Assembly (NCBI GenBank): GCA_964023275.1
Contig: OZ029919.1
Span: 7,999,714 to 8,063,713, forward strand
Reading direction: 5' to 3'
DNA: 64,000 bases
DNA from: Norana najaformis
Taxonomy: Eukaryota; Annelida; Clitellata; Crassiclitellata; Hormogastridae
Below the pieces are notes generated by a model. It ran no database searches, was not told the origin of the DNA, and saw nothing but the letters and a program-made list of their open reading frames with translations. Of the stretch, positions 46,969 through 58,319 are shown one piece after another. The translations under genes were made by a program, and so were the position numbers. How positions within the stretch are numbered: the stretch's first letter is position 1; the number at the start of each line of letters is the position of its first letter.

Positions 46969-48956
46969 CCTCCGTCTCTTGTTTTCCGCTGACACCAAAC
47001 TAGAATCGTTTCACAATTCCCAAAACTTACGTCATACCTTGTTTTTATAAACCTTGTCTTTCGATTATGGTAGTTTAGTGAGTGATACGTCACTTTGCTG
47101 AGAAAACAGCAGTGATAGGTAATTAATTAGTTTCCAATTAATTAATTATGCATCACTGGCTGAGATGCTTTTTCAGTTGTTACAGTGTGGTTTTAGAGCC
47201 GTTTCTTATCCTATTAAATGAGCAGTAGCTAGCTGCATTAGATTTACCATGTGTAAAACTGTAATGTCTGTGCTTTTTATTGGCCTGTGCAGCTGGGTTT
47301 TTGTTTGGCCCATGGCATGCCTTTGGCCTCGCATAAGAAGTTCAGAGCTTGCTTTGCCTTGTATGTACTTCAGCCAAATACCCTGCAAATCCAGGAATAT
47401 CCAACAGGTAGTGCAAAGTGCATATAGTCTTGCCATACAGTACGTATAAAGTTTTGTGACATCTTTGAGTTTTGAGAATTGAGGAGCACATTTCCAAAAC
47501 TCACTCTGTCCACGTTTCTAGTTTTCACTGCCATGTTATTCCTTGTATGCTAATCTATAGTGTACATTATCAGACGGCCAGAATGTAAAAAGGTGCTTGT
47601 CAATTGTCCTTTAGTCTTTGGCATTCGACACCCTGATAGTCGTGCTGTCCATGGAACTGTCCGCTGAACAACATTGAATCTGCTTAGCTAGGGCAGCGAT
47701 ATTTTGAGAATGGGGTCATCCTCGACTGATTTGGGAAATACGTGTATGTGTAAAATACATGGAAGTGATGCAGAGAACATCATGAGATGCTTGGGTAGAT
47801 TTCAGGACAGTTTGCACAGGATTCCCATTGAAACCTTATGAAGACATTAAAGATTTTATATCGAGTCCATAATCCGCATTGTTAATTCGTAGATTATTTT
47901 ATTACGATTTTGATCAACACACACTGTATGCTTATCGTAACATTTTTATTTTTATATCAAGTTTTTTATTCCAATTTGTATATATAAATTAATTATACAG
48001 ATTACTCTTGTTCAATTCTTGTATAAAAATTTTTATACTACAGGTTGTCTGTATACCAGTAGATAAGGTGCATTGTGTTTGTACTCATTTTTGCTCATGA
48101 TACCTACCCACTGTAGCATTTTGTGTTATTCAGTTTCTATAAAATGGAATGCCATCAACTCTTGCTGCATGCAGGGAGTACCACCTGTATTTCATTATTG
48201 CTGCGCATCTTGGGTCTATCCTTATGTGTTGGCTCGTGTAATAACATTCATTTTCATTTGTTGAGTTGCTTGCAGTTACCTCTCTTTAGAATCTGCATGT
48301 AGCTAGATGTTTGTGATCGTGATCAACTTCAAAGTGGGAGGACTTCAGGGTTCCATGTAGCATCGTTCAGTTTTTTGTGCAGTTGTTTGTTACAGTTTTT
48401 TCTATAATCTTTTTGCATATGTTTGGGTGAGTACGACTCTTAATGTGATTGTTATTTGATTGGTTAGGTGATTATTTGATTGATTAGGTGATTATTCATG
48501 TAAAAAACTATGCATAGACCAGCATAGCATGACTCAGTTGTTGAATGATTGTTTCAGATGGCTTTTGTGATATTTGTTGTATTTCTACATGATTAGGAGA
48601 TTATCTTAGCAGGCACTATATAAATGCCCACTTGTATTTTATGGTTTGCAAATGGACATGCTGGCATGATTGTTTCTGAATTTCTTTTTTTTCGTAATGA
48701 ATTTGAGTTGTACAAATGCAGAATCGTTGATTTTTTGTCAGGTATTTTGCTGCGAATTCTTTATACACTTTGCGTGCAGATGTTTTCTTGTGATTACAGT
48801 TGGAAAGTCTTTCTTTGCTCAAAGGTTAAACTCATCAGGCAGATTTGTATCTCCATAGCTTGTGCTCTTAATGAACTTTTCAACAATATTTGTAATTGAA
48901 ATTTTGGCCGATTGATGCCTTGCATCTTAGACCTTGGTCACTGGTTCCAGTGGTTT
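46969..48956. other. Shootin 3' UTR and intergenic DNA
   Basis: ATTAAA sites are at 47214 and 47846-47851; no AATAAA is close to the stop. Two TTTGATTG-TTAGGTGATTA units (about 24 bp) lie in tandem near 48455-48500. No other gene is recognised. Confidence 0.35.
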
Positions 48957-49066
48957 TATTTCAGAGAATAAATTAGCTCTGGCTAGCACGTCCGTACACG
49001 GAGACCATAAATAGCATTGGCACCCATTCAAATGGACAGCGGTGGTGAAGGATCTTGTCCAATCAA
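48957..49066 (+). repeat. SINE family C copy 4
   Basis: CGTACACGGAGACCATAAAT, GGCACCCATTCAAATGGACA and GCGGTGGTGAAGGATCTTGT match the family core; the head is degraded. Confidence 0.65.
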
Positions 49067-49067
49067 T

Positions 49068-49131
49068 CACTGAGCTATAATAACTGAGGAGAAATGTCTC
49101 ACTGAGCTATAATAACTGAGTAGAAATGTCT
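49068..49131. repeat. 32-bp tandem duplication
   Basis: Units 49068-49099 and 49100-49131 (CACTGAGCTATAATAACTGA then G-AGAAATGTCT) differ at one base. The array directly follows the SINE C copy, whose 3' end it may have arisen from. Confidence 0.85.
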
Positions 49132-51834
49132 TATTTTAAGAGTGAGTTTATTTTCCAATCAGAATTGTGTGTTACTTTGATTGTTTACCTGTCTTTAGTT
49201 TTTTTAGTGATTAAAAAATGGTAGTAGTCATATGTTGCTTGTCAGCTTTATGAAAGGTTTTGAACAGGCTTAGCTGAAATTTATGTTGAGTTTTGATTTT
49301 GACTCGCTGATCAAACTGTGTTAACAGTTCAGTAGATGAGATTATCTGTAAAGGCATTAAAATTTAAGTGTTTAATGATGGAATTTGGTTTCACTCTTGT
49401 GTTAACAAAATGTGCAGTGTTGAGAAGCTAACATGCTAATTGCAAATCAGATTAATCTGAGCAGACTAGTTGCTATAGCAATAAGTATCGAACTGGTAAA
49501 AATCTGGTAACTGTAGCAATGCTGGATCAGAGGTGTAACTTAGGTCTAGAAGATTAGACTATCATCTATCAACTCCTGTTGCCTAAACAAATTCTGCTTG
49601 TTTTAGGTTAAACTCCAAGTCATTCAAATCATATCGCAAAATGGCAACGAGTCAGCAGAATTTAGCAGTGTTGGTTGATGAAATCAACAGAGCGACTGCG
49701 TTTTTTAAAAAAATCTACAAATTCAAAAAATGTGTTTATGAAATAACGTAATTCAACTAGACATTTGATTTTACTTTCCAAGCTTCTTTATAGTTGTCAG
49801 CTTTCGAGATATAGTTAGCTCAGAACAACAAGCTCATCTGTAAGCAAATAATGCACAACTAACTGTAACCGGCAAAATGTTTTATTGGCAAAATGTTTTA
49901 TTGGCAAAATGTTTTATTGGCGAAATGTAGATCGGGCTTCAGTGACGTATGTCCAAAGGTCAATTACAGATCGTAATCCTATAATCGCATTTTTAACTAA
50001 ATGTATAATCTTGAATACATTACGGAAATCAGTCATAGTCAAATTAATGCGAAAGGCAATGAGCAATTGCTTTTCATTCGTGTTTGTAATCTTTTTATTT
50101 ATAAAGAAAAACGAAATTAGGCCTACTTGAATACCTGAGCTTTATAATCACCGGTAAGTTTAAAACAGTTCATACATACCATGTGGCTAATCTTAGACTG
50201 TGAAAATGAAAGGTCGGGTAAAGTCGACGTAAACATCCCTGGCAAGCAAAAGATGTCGCTAAAGAATGCAAACTAATAATCGCTAGGTTACCTCGAAAAT
50301 TTAGTTTAAGGTCAGTCAGATAAGGTCGATGTCAACAAGTTCGTTTGATCGTCATTTCGTAGTCTGCAAAAAAATTTCGTACAGATTCGTTCACACCTTT
50401 CGTGTACCCAGCGACCGATGGATGGATGGAAGTTCTCCGCACAGGGTCAACCAAATTGATCCAAGGCATCACAAAAGTAAACGAGAAGACCAATATAAGG
50501 CTCGTCTTTGAGACGATCAATTCATAGCTTTACAGAAAATCCATTGGCGGATTGTCGTACCTCTACATCGCAAAATCCGGTGTAATTCTGCGACTCGCCG
50601 GATGTTTAACGTTTACAGCTAATGTTTAAGTGTCTAAGCGCAAACACACTGCGATTTATTAGCAGCGGTGAATAAGCTTAAGCTCATTTTTCTTAAGAAG
50701 TTTTTCTGCAATGGTATAAATAATAAGAGGCAGAGAAATTTTACAATGCATTTCACTAATTGCAGCAACAATTTACAACAACTACAACATGCATGTCTTT
50801 GCGTGCGAGGTTCTTTAAAGGCGCAATATATATTGCCAGAATCATACGTACATACATACATACACACACATACATACTTACGTACGTACACATACGAACA
50901 GGCCTACAAACAACGAGAGCATATATACATATACATACATACTTAAATACACATACACACATGCTTACATACTTTATTCATACATACACGCATACATACA
51001 TAATACATACATAACGGCAGAAACAGTAGCCTAAAGACGCGGTGAAACTAATCTAACACTCGACTTACAAGACAAAAGACACTTCTCAGCTTTCGATGGA
51101 CTCATCTTAAACACTTCACGTAATCCATCTATATACCACTGGCGTTTTTATTTGAAGGTTGATCTAATCGATATCAATGCGACATATATCATATGAACTG
51201 TAGGCCTCCCTAGTAGGCCTACCCTGGACAGCTGCACCGTAGAAACGCGTCGGCTTTTGAACCTAGCGACTTGAGTGATGCATAAGCCTAGTGGTTAGGG
51301 AGACGCTGCAATGCCAGAGGCCTGGGTTCGAATCACCGTCGGGGAGTAAAGTAAGCATGGGAAATTAGCCACGTAATGTCGTCATCAAAAGTTTGACCAC
51401 GTGTGACTTCGAATGACTGCAGTTCCTGCAAAGGTAGGCCTAACTCAGCCCGAATGTTTGATTAAGAGCACACTAGGAAGCAGGTAGGCCTACAAGGACG
51501 GGCTACCGTAGACCTACTTGGGTGATGCCACACTTAAAAAAATGAACCCAAGTTCGGAATCCATACAAAAAACAAGACAAAGACAAACTGGATAAAGTGC
51601 AGAGAAGACAAATAAACCGAAATGTGCTTGAAATTATGCATGACTGACTTTGAATAGAGGCGTTCAACGAACGAGCGACTACCTGACCCACACAGGAACA
51701 ATGGAAATGACTACTGTTGAATATAAGGTATACTTTGGCTCCAGCTAGATGAGAAGCCTTCCATACCACTTAAAGCAATTGAATAAAACCTGCTAGTTAA
51801 CCGAATAGGCCTAGTGTCGGAACAAGCATACATA
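49132..51834. other. Gene-poor stretch with a 16-bp triplet and ATAC tract
   Basis: 49873-49923 has three copies of AAATGTTTTATTGGC-. 50845-51013 is an imperfect TACA/TACG tract. Around 51272-51345 is a tRNA-like stretch (GCCTAGTGGTTAGGGAGACG, GGGTTCGAATCACCGTCG), probably a SINE head because the acceptor arms do not pair. GTAGGCCTAC-type palindromes cluster at 51200-51500. Confidence 0.45.
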
Positions 51835-52031
51835 TCGTAATCGTAATCTCGAGATTTCTACAGCGCTCAACGAAAGCTAAGTCGCGGGAACCAGCTTATT
51901 CACAGGCGCTCAGTCAAACCAAAATCGATAGGCAAAAGGGTCAAGATCCAGGAGTCAGGCACTCAGACAGTCGGACGGCTACGGTGGATGCTGTTTGAAA
52001 TTGAAGCGAGAAGAGAGATAAGGGGAAGAGG
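51835..52031 (-). repeat. SINE family B copy 8 (minus)
   Basis: CGTAATCGTAATCTCGAGAT, TTCTACAGCGCTCAACGAAA, GGAACCAGCTTATTCACAGG, GTCAAGATCCAGGAGTCAGG, GGTGGATGCTGTTTGAAATT. Confidence 0.9.
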
Positions 52032-52311
52032 TCGACCTGGCTTCTCCAACAAGGTGTTGGTAGGGGGAGATCCCAATCTCGCATGCGTATCGATTCACTG
52101 CAATCACGGCAATTAATTATAAGCTTGCAGTCGCCTTCTGGGATACAGCGCCGAGTCACTCGCAGACAAACGCAGCATGCTTGCATCTATCAGCTCAGTA
52201 GTCTGTGCTTATAATTCTGTAATAGAAATATATTTAAGCAGATGATACACGCATGGTAGATATTTTCATGTTAGATACATACATACATACATACATACAT
52301 ACATGCACAGT

Positions 52312-52480
52312 ATAATCTAATGTAACAACTTTTATAGCGCCGTTATCATAACGCCCAAGTCACCAGTTGATGGTCGCTTCAAGTCAAAATCGCAATCAAA
52401 AATCATAATCCGTTGGAGAAGCCGGGTCGAATTCCGATAGGTCAGAGAAACCAGAAGCTAGGCTACGGTGGGTAAGCAAG
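52312..52480. repeat. Repeat family E copy 4 (best copy)
   Basis: TTTTATAGCGCCGTTATCAT, CCAGTTGATGGTCGCTTCAA, AAAATCATAATCCGTTGGAG, AAGCCGGGTCGAATTCCGAT and GGTCAGAGAAACCAGAAGCT. A short ATAC run (52272-52305) precedes it. Confidence 0.6.
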
Positions 52481-53099
52481 TTGAAACAGCAAATTTAAAT
52501 ACGCAAATACGCATACAGCATACGTAGAGGTGTTCTAGCACTTGTCATTATGCGTCTACGCATGGCTATACCGCGGACATGTCTATACACGTAGGCATCA
52601 GTGTTTACATCGCGATCACCCAGCGTGTTGTTATGTAGATCTATATCGAGGCAGCTTCGTTTGCTCTGCCTGGACACACCGATCGTGGCCTGCAGCGGGA
52701 CACCCTTGATTTCAGGGGCAGACACATCGACCTTACTACATCCAGCACCGCTCCAGGAAACACCGGAAGGTGACGGTAAGACTGTCAGTATACCGGTCGG
52801 CGATATTAGCCCTGTTTAAAATCGTCGGCATTTGCCGTATCTATGCATGTGACGTACACAGACCTATTGGATGCATTTCTGGAAAGTCCAGGTGATCCTG
52901 CACTTACCTTTAACCATTCGAAATGTTGGTCTATTCTGAATGTTTTAAATTTATAGCCTTCGCTCGTTGTAGCTAAGTCAAAGTCGGGTAATAGCTCATT
53001 TATTACTACTGCTATTGATTGCAATTTATTTATAATTTATAACTATTATCTTTGACTAACTGTGCATTTGTACATGTGGTGCACCTGGTAAAGTATGGG

Positions 53100-53350
53100 C
53101 GACATACAGACACGCAGAAAAACCGACAGAAACACAGACAGCTAAGCAAACAATTAAAATAACAAATATACAATTAAGACATACGCAGATAGATCTACAG
53201 ACAGACAGACAGTCAGACAGACATACGTACAGACAGACAGACGGATTCATTGACTGACTGGCTGGCTGGATTCATTGACTGACTGGCTGGCTGGCTGAGC
53301 GACTGACTGACTGACTAACATCTTGACTAACAGAAAGACTGACTGACTGA
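53100..53350. repeat. ACAG and GACTGACTGGCTG microsatellite tracts
   Basis: ACAGACAGACAG repeats to about 53240, then two copies of GGATTCATTGACTGACTGGC and a run of GACT. It lies just upstream of the 53557 gene. Confidence 0.85.
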
Positions 53351-53556
53351 TTAAAATAGACCTAAGTAGGCACAAACAATTAAAACGGTTCCTCTGATAG
53401 TTCAGAAATAGACAAAGCTAAGAAAAATAACTGCACATAAGTATTTGATGAAAGACTAACAAGGTCCTAGGACTTTCATTTCATAGCTTCAGTCTGTTTT
53501 TCTTTCAGACTGGGACCGCGAGAACCATCTGACCTACACAGCAGACGACGCTTCAA

Positions 53557-56500
53557 ATGGCTGCTACAAAGACCTGTAGGAAAATAGAGAATCCAAGATC
53601 GGCGTCTGCTTCCGGTTACGTGTCTTCGCCAGGTGATGATCTGCTTCGGACCGTCCTCCTATCAAAACACAACCTTCAGCTGAAGTCGCAACCGTCTTCA
53701 CAAACACTGGATGGCACTGACTGCTCGCAGTATCTCGAAGACTATAGGTCTTATCTCGAAATTAAGGACCGAGATGAGATCGCAGACGCTCAACCCGGAC
53801 GCAACAAACCAAGAAATGGCGCGGAAAAGCAGTCGAAATCGCAAATCAATTCTGGAAAGGTTCGTTCAGTAGACGGAGCGAACGATGGCCATTCACACAG
53901 CTTGTCTGACTCGCCTGTTCCGATACGAGATCAGAAATTGGGTCACAGACCGATAGGTGGCAGCATTGTCGGCCAGTCTAAGTGGCCGTTCGCAAACAAC
54001 TCGCCGATCGGCCGTGCCGGAAGTCTACGCTCGTTGTCAAGCCGCCAGACAAACAGGCAGTCACCAGATGGCAACGCTTTGCGCTCAGAAAAAAGGTTTT
54101 TGGCGAAGTCTGTGTCTAGCCTTCTGTCGGTGGAAGGCAGGAGCAGACTGCCTAGTTTCGGGATTGCTAGCGTCGAGTTGAAAAGCGGCAGAAAAGACGA
54201 AGTCCTGAAACAGAACTCGGAGGAAGCCTCAGTTCAAACTGACCCCGAACTCGCTGTCAACGACGTCCAAGATGGCTACGCACAGACCGATGACGTCAGA
54301 GATGATTTAAGTTACAGTGAAAGCGAGGTAAGCTTCGACGCGAACAAAGACGTTGAATCGTACCAAGATGGCGATAGAAATGACGTCAGCTCGGACACAG
54401 CGGCTGAAGATTTCTCACACGACGAAGATGGAACTAAATCCGAAGCAGACAGGTTTGCTTCTTCCGACGAAGACTTGGCTCGAAGTTGTGGTGGAATAAA
54501 TCACCACAGCTATCCAGGACCTTTAGGAAAGGCGACGATCAGTGAATTAGATTCTGGAATAGGAAATACAATTTCGCAAGACCTGTCTTCGTTTTGGGAA
54601 GGAATGAGTAAGAGCGGACCGCAGAGACCTGTTGTCAGCAGCAGCGAAAGTCGACGGAAACCGCAACATCTATTTGAGTTGAAGGACTTTGGCCAGCAAA
54701 CGGTGGATACTCAATCTACCCAGACTCCCTTGAGGCTCCGAGTTGGGGTGAAAGGACCTCAGCTGAAGGTCCTCGGAGCCGTATCTCTCGAAGATTGGCT
54801 GATGATGGATTCGGGTCAAGAAGGCGGAGTCTGTCTGGAGCCGTGGCCCATGCTAGGGTTGAAGGAAGAAGAGCAGACGAAGTACAAACGGACAATGGGT
54901 CGAGGCTTTGCAACGCAGACGTTTGGCCAGGTAACAAGTGTCGTCCGGGTTTCGAATGAAACCCAGACGAACGCCGAGGAGTGGCAGGGACCAGACCAGT
55001 CCGCAGATCTTGAAGAAGATAAGAACCTTGAATCGGAGCTATATCGGACCGTGCACCATCCCTACCACCACCACTCTTCGAGACCGATGGAAGACAGAAC
55101 GAAAAACGGCGGAAGGGTTAGGGAGGATAGAAGGGAGGATGGAGAGGATCGTTCGTCTCATGCGAGGACGCATAAGGATCAGTGGGACGACGATTTAACG
55201 GATGAAATCATCCAGGTGTTTAAGGACACGCGGAGGCTGATAGCGAAAGCGAAGAATGGAAAGCAACCGGAGGAGGAATTGCTTTCTGGAAAGAGGCAGC
55301 TTCTCGAGATGATGCTGAGAGAGGTGAAGAATTTGAAGAGTAGAGTCGGCCGAGAGGAGGACGAAGCAGGAGATGTGCGAGTTTCCAGAAAGGAAGACAA
55401 AAGAGGCAGAAGAAAGGAACCGATGAAACTTGCAGAGTCAGACAGTGCTATCGATTCAAGCGAAGCAGACGAAGTTGAGGAGAGACGTCGGAGGATGGGA
55501 CTGCTCCACAGAAGTCCTCACGATCGTCAAGACCGATCATCAAGGAGGACGAACAAGGATCGGCGACATAGCGGACGACATACATCGGTCGACAGAGGGC
55601 GCAGGGGTGGAAGACGACATCATTCGAATTTGGAACCAGATTCGAGGCACAGACTTTGGATGGACGGACCGAAGCGAATCGGCAGAAATTCAGGCTTCAT
55701 ACAGAGCGAACCTCCTCCTCCTCCTCCCCCTACCTCACAGGAATCCCCATCCCAGTACCGAAGAAGTGTTCCCTCTTCACATGACCCTAGGATCTGGAGT
55801 CGACCAATCCAAGGACCTCCTCTTCTGGCCCGGTATCCGAGCTCGTCATTGTGGCATAGCCAACAGCCCAATAATTCCGTTGCACTAAATCGCTACTCAG
55901 GTCAATTGCCACACTCCTCCGTCGTTCCAGCGCCACTCCCAGTTCCAGTTCCAGCTGCTTCGTCGGTCTTTTGGCGCCATCCTGCACCCAACTACTCGTC
56001 ACTAGGCATAAGCCATCAACTGCAGAATCCTGACCGTCCGTCGCTGTGGAGTGGCACGGGTCAGCTTGGACATAGTGGAGCCTTCCGTCCAACTCAGACG
56101 GCCTCGACTGTACAGAAACCAGGCGTCGTTTTCTTTCCGGCAACGCCAGCTGGAACAGTCCTTCGTCCTGGTCCAGGTCACCCAGGTGTTCAAGGTCAAG
56201 GTCATCCACCTGTCTTGCTTCCACAGCAAGGGCCCTTGTCATACGTTCCAATTCAGTCAGGTCTCGTTCCTTCTGCTCAGCCTTCAGTGTTTCTTCCAGT
56301 TCAGGGACAGCCTATCGCTGTACGACCTACTCAAGGACAAGGACTTCCTTTGGGACCAGCTCAGCAGGTGAACGAGTCACTCAGAGCCTCGCAGGATCCA
56401 CATCGAACGAGTGTCCAGCGACAAAGAAACGGACTTTCGAGGAGCTGGAGAGCCAGTGCATTCGAGTTCGAGAAATCTATCAAACAGGCAGCTCTGGAAG

Positions 56501-56565
56501 CTGAGCAGATCAAGGAGCTCTCGAATCGTCTGCTGAGACAAAGCTCTTCCCCAATAGCTGCCTAG
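53557..56565 (+). CDS. Large disordered protein with repeated LC8-type TQT motifs, unidentified
   Basis: One open exon of 1002 codons, with an in-frame TGA at 53530 and a good acceptor (TTTTTCTTTCAG) at 53508, so the 5' UTR is spliced. I do not recognise the family. Composition is Ser, Asp, Arg and Gln rich with little hydrophobic core. Motifs resembling the dynein light chain LC8 ligand core are VQTD (226-229), AQTD (242-245), TQT (388-390, 453-455, 469-471) and TQT (846-848). Two helical, possibly coiled segments are DEIIQVFKDTRRLIAKAKNG with LLSGKRQLLEMMLREVKNLK (about 549-594) and FEFEKSIKQAALEAEQIKEL with SNRLLR (about 969-994). A basic RRRHH-rich block (650-690), a run of seven prolines (719-725) and a Pro/Gln-rich region (750-940) lie between. 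A cytoskeletal or centrosomal scaffold role is inference. Confidence 0.85.
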   Translation: MAATKTCRKIENPRSASASGYVSSPGDDLLRTVLLSKHNLQLKSQPSSQTLDGTDCSQYLEDYRSYLEIKDRDEIADAQPGRNKPRNGAEKQSKSQINSGKVRSVDGANDGHSHSLSDSPVPIRDQKLGHRPIGGSIVGQSKWPFANNSPIGRAGSLRSLSSRQTNRQSPDGNALRSEKRFLAKSVSSLLSVEGRSRLPSFGIASVELKSGRKDEVLKQNSEEASVQTDPELAVNDVQDGYAQTDDVRDDLSYSESEVSFDANKDVESYQDGDRNDVSSDTAAEDFSHDEDGTKSEADRFASSDEDLARSCGGINHHSYPGPLGKATISELDSGIGNTISQDLSSFWEGMSKSGPQRPVVSSSESRRKPQHLFELKDFGQQTVDTQSTQTPLRLRVGVKGPQLKVLGAVSLEDWLMMDSGQEGGVCLEPWPMLGLKEEEQTKYKRTMGRGFATQTFGQVTSVVRVSNETQTNAEEWQGPDQSADLEEDKNLESELYRTVHHPYHHHSSRPMEDRTKNGGRVREDRREDGEDRSSHARTHKDQWDDDLTDEIIQVFKDTRRLIAKAKNGKQPEEELLSGKRQLLEMMLREVKNLKSRVGREEDEAGDVRVSRKEDKRGRRKEPMKLAESDSAIDSSEADEVEERRRRMGLLHRSPHDRQDRSSRRTNKDRRHSGRHTSVDRGRRGGRRHHSNLEPDSRHRLWMDGPKRIGRNSGFIQSEPPPPPPPTSQESPSQYRRSVPSSHDPRIWSRPIQGPPLLARYPSSSLWHSQQPNNSVALNRYSGQLPHSSVVPAPLPVPVPAASSVFWRHPAPNYSSLGISHQLQNPDRPSLWSGTGQLGHSGAFRPTQTASTVQKPGVVFFPATPAGTVLRPGPGHPGVQGQGHPPVLLPQQGPLSYVPIQSGLVPSAQPSVFLPVQGQPIAVRPTQGQGLPLGPAQQVNESLRASQDPHRTSVQRQRNGLSRSWRASAFEFEKSIKQAALEAEQIKELSNRLLRQSSSPIAA

Positions 56566-57683
56566 ATCGTATTCCAAACTGTGATACTAGCACGAATGTT
56601 TTACCCAGCTTCGACTTGTTTTATTCGAACATGTGAGTCACGACTTCTTCACATGTCCAGCTCCTAAAGCGATGATCATTTCGACTGCCTGTTGTGGATT
56701 TTATTAATGAAACTTTAGGTGTAACTGCGTGGAACATAAGAAATACGATGTTTCGTCATTGAATCCAAAGCATAGTTCGGAATGCCTAAAGTTGTATCAA
56801 GCTACCGAATTGTCTCGTCGATGTCTTGACCTTCATAACTAGACCGTCCTGGTTCAGCTTGATTTCACACAAGCTTCTTATGTCCACTGACGGATACTTA
56901 AAAAATCCATCAAGTCTCAACCCACACACACACCTTTCATAGAAGAAGCAGATAGGCCCTTGGGTCTGTATTTGTCATTTAGTTGTAGGTTAATTGGGTT
57001 ATTATCATTTTAAAATGAAAAACTACATTATTCTGTTTCAAGAAAGAAGTACTTCGACCTGTGGGGTCAGCGTTAAAATCATTTAGTTGTAGACTTTGGT
57101 TATGATCATGTTTAACTAAAACACAATTATTCTGTTCTTGTCTAGCGCCGGGTCTCAAAGGTAAGTTCACTAGCGGGAAGTTTTCAAAACCACCTGCTAC
57201 CTTGCAAATTCCTTAGGAGGTGAATAGGTGAATACTGAAAACGAAATGCTTCGCAGTCTTAGCACCAGCCGTGTAGGCCTATATTAAGTGACAAAACTGG
57301 ATCTGAGTAGGCCTTCTTGCCATTCTTTCGTCTCGTCTTGAATCATGTGACTGTCACTCTCTTTGAAATATCTTCATCAGTGTACTGTGTCATATGCAAG
57401 TAATATACAGCAGACTACGGCAGTTACCATCTTGGCGAAGATTTGTGAATACTTGACCATGCTCAGAGTCAGCGGTGACTGAGACTATAGTGAGGGAGGG
57501 GGTCACGAGTGAGGTGCTCAAGGCGAGTCGAGCCGTACCAGAGCGCCATGAAGCGAAGTACCCGAGCTATTCCGAGTAATCGAGATTTCCCCAGGAGGTC
57601 TGGGGCACAGCCCCTGTCGCCGAGGATTTTGGAGCTTATGGTGTTTAATTTATTTTGTATTTAAAATCAACTCTTTTACAGTA

Positions 57684-57736
<53 letters not shown>

Positions 57737-58152
57737 AAAATTCTAATTTAAGAGGACTAGCTATAAGCAGAATTGTGTAAGATTTTTCGACTTGTTGAAA
57801 GTTTTGTTGAAAATATCGACATTTGTTTGTGCAATTTTGTACATTACAACTGCATGTTCAATTAACAGACAGGTATATGCTTAGAAAGGTATCTTTCTTA
57901 TTCAATTTGTTTATTACTTTGAGTTTTTGATTTGTATTTTCTTTTTGGTGAGACTGAACGTTGCATATCAGTTGCATATCTTAGTTTAATGAGTTGTTGC
58001 ACATTTCTACTAAATATGCTACACACGTTTGAGCCAAGCGGGTGAACACTTTGGCCAAAAGTTCTGGATTGACTAAGGTGGTGACGGCGCAAAACGTGGG
58101 AGTACCACGCTGCAGTAGGATGCTATGCTGTCAGAAGTGGGGGTCAAGTAAG
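56566..58152. other. 3' UTR and intergenic DNA, (AAT)n tract
   Basis: An uninterrupted AAT run lies at 57684-57734. No canonical AATAAA is seen close to the stop. No further gene is recognised. Confidence 0.4.
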
Positions 58153-58319
58153 TAGTGGCGGATTTAACTATAGGCGTGGAGGGGCGGTTGGCCCCAAGAC
58201 CCTCTAGGTTAAATGCCGGCGCCCCTCAGACCAGACCCATGCATGATGGATTGAGAGAATATGACACCTCCTGGAAATGCTCTCGCACCCCCACGCAAGC
58301 ATTCCTGGAGCCGCCACTG
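58153..58319 (+). mobile_element. hAT-like MITE, family F copy 2, with target duplication
   Basis: A 167-bp element starting TAGTGGCGGATTTAAC and ending CTGGAGCCGCCACTG, whose ends are inverted (AGTGGCGG with CCGCCACT). It is flanked by CAAGTAAG and CAAGTAAC, an 8-bp target duplication with one mismatch, the length made by hAT transposases. Non-coding. The internal part matches 22762-22922. Confidence 0.7.

Noticed and set aside
49642..49751. Short frame beginning MATSQQNLAVLVDEINRATA
   Set aside because: Looks like a possible first exon, but it stops after about 36 codons, no donor fits, and I could not join it to any gene.
51272..51345. tRNA gene
   Set aside because: A-box and B-box-like sequences without matching acceptor stem or a clean anticodon arm.
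55787..56251. Minus-strand 154-residue frame over the LC8-motif gene
   Set aside because: Shadow of the long plus-strand frame; composition mirrors it.
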